64,000 bases of DNA from CAWJMD01 sp963843835 (GTDB lineage Bacteria > Actinomycetota > Actinomycetes > Actinomycetales > CAWJMD01). Below the pieces are notes generated by a model. That model saw only the letters and a program-made list of their open reading frames with translations, was not told the DNA's origin and did not search any database. Made by a program: the position numbers and the translations under genes. The stretch covers positions 434,001 through 498,000 of the forward strand of contig CAWJMD010000003.1 in the NCBI GenBank assembly GCA_963843835.1, in the 5' to 3' direction. This document shows, in pieces, positions 63,899 to 64,000 of the stretch (positions are counted from its first letter, which is position 1; each line of letters opens with the position of its first letter).

Positions 63899-64000
63899 GC
63901 ATCACGCCGAGTCGACGCATCGCCGTCGGCAGCCTGGTGCGCGCCCGCGGCCGCGAGTGGGTGGTCCTGCCCGGCACGACCCCCGACTTCCTGCTGCTGC
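63895..64000 (+). CDS. DrmD-like SNF2 helicase, N-terminus only
   Basis: GTG 63895 overlaps the helicase stop as GTGA. The 35 visible residues include VGSLVRARGREWVVLPG and TTPDFLLL, which resemble the N-terminus of SNF2-like DISARM helicase DrmD. The catalytic part is off the right edge. The assignment rests on a short segment remembered from the family, so it is tentative; the gene itself is well supported by the overlap. Confidence 0.5.
   Translation, partial: MSITPSRRIAVGSLVRARGREWVVLPGTTPDFLLL

Larger units (their letters stand above)
55653..64000. mobile_element. Left part of a tRNA-Lys-inserted genomic island
   Basis: A tRNA gene, a tyrosine integrase just after it, and only defence-like genes beyond: an EVE-nuclease protein, a giant helicase and a DrmD-like start. 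Housekeeping synteny stops at the tRNA. The right end and a second copy of the tRNA 3' sequence (attR) are outside the window, so the size is unknown. Confidence 0.75.

Overview
The window is very GC-rich DNA from a mycothiol-making actinobacterium. It carries mshA and mshD, a CarD-type RNA polymerase regulator, GlnR, SenX3-RegX3, an HbhA-like protein and many GTG starts. Gene order matches two Mycobacterium tuberculosis neighbourhoods: senX3-regX3/gpm1/ybjN/mshA (Rv0486-Rv0491) at 1-8 kb, and the ygfZ/FABP/Rv0817c/glnR/mshD/pst block (about Rv0811c-Rv0820) at 17-29 kb. The overall content suggests a Nocardioidaceae-like member of the Propionibacteriales, but the genus is inferred.

Layout. 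1-8.8 kb: carD (cut by the left edge), regX3-senX3 divergent from phoU, gpm1, an M23 peptidase, ybjN-mshA and a methyltransferase. 8.8-16.8 kb: DUF2516, dtd, an asparaginase, a three-gene surface-polysaccharide cassette (CapD-like enzyme, membrane GT2, UDP-glucose dehydrogenase), hbhA with its XRE regulator, and a BKACE enzyme. 16.8-29 kb: ygfZ, FABP/nitrobindin, a 34-aa membrane peptide, DsrE, glnR, mshD-ppk-mutT1 and pstSCAB. 29-33 kb: a SnoaL remnant, an arsenic cluster (arsR-aquaporin-arsC divergent from arsI/cadI), and PiT with DUF47. 33-43 kb: metallophosphoesterase, a cold-shock gene with a structured leader, diguanylate cyclase, HU, Fur, three tandem AIM24 proteins, a VOC protein and a large FAD/Fe-S dehydrogenase. 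43-55 kb: a 42-bp tandem repeat, a QueA-like gene, an SDR divergent from soxR, two PAS/phosphatase signalling proteins, an extracellular nuclease and a GGDEF-EAL protein.

Phosphate is the main theme. SenX3-RegX3/PhoU, Ppk, the Nudix-phosphatase MutT1, PstSCAB and PiT/DUF47 all lie within 33 kb. GTTCACC direct repeats on an 11-bp pitch (PHO-box-like) sit before senX3/phoU and before pstS. Arsenate, a phosphate mimic, is handled by the ars genes placed between the two phosphate importers.

From 55.65 kb to the right edge the window enters an apparent genomic island. A tRNA-Lys gene is followed by a tyrosine integrase, an EVE-plus-nuclease protein, and a very large DExH helicase with a DUF1998/Zn-cysteine region and a C-terminal nuclease-like domain. 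The start of a DrmD-like protein follows. This looks like the left part of a DISARM-like anti-phage system.

Sequence quality matters here. senX3, the DUF47 gene, the metallophosphoesterase and the integrase each contain one or two single-base breaks. The EVE gene has three and the helicase has more than twenty. Protein motifs continue across each break in another frame, which looks more like sequencing or assembly error than gene decay, but only reads can settle it.
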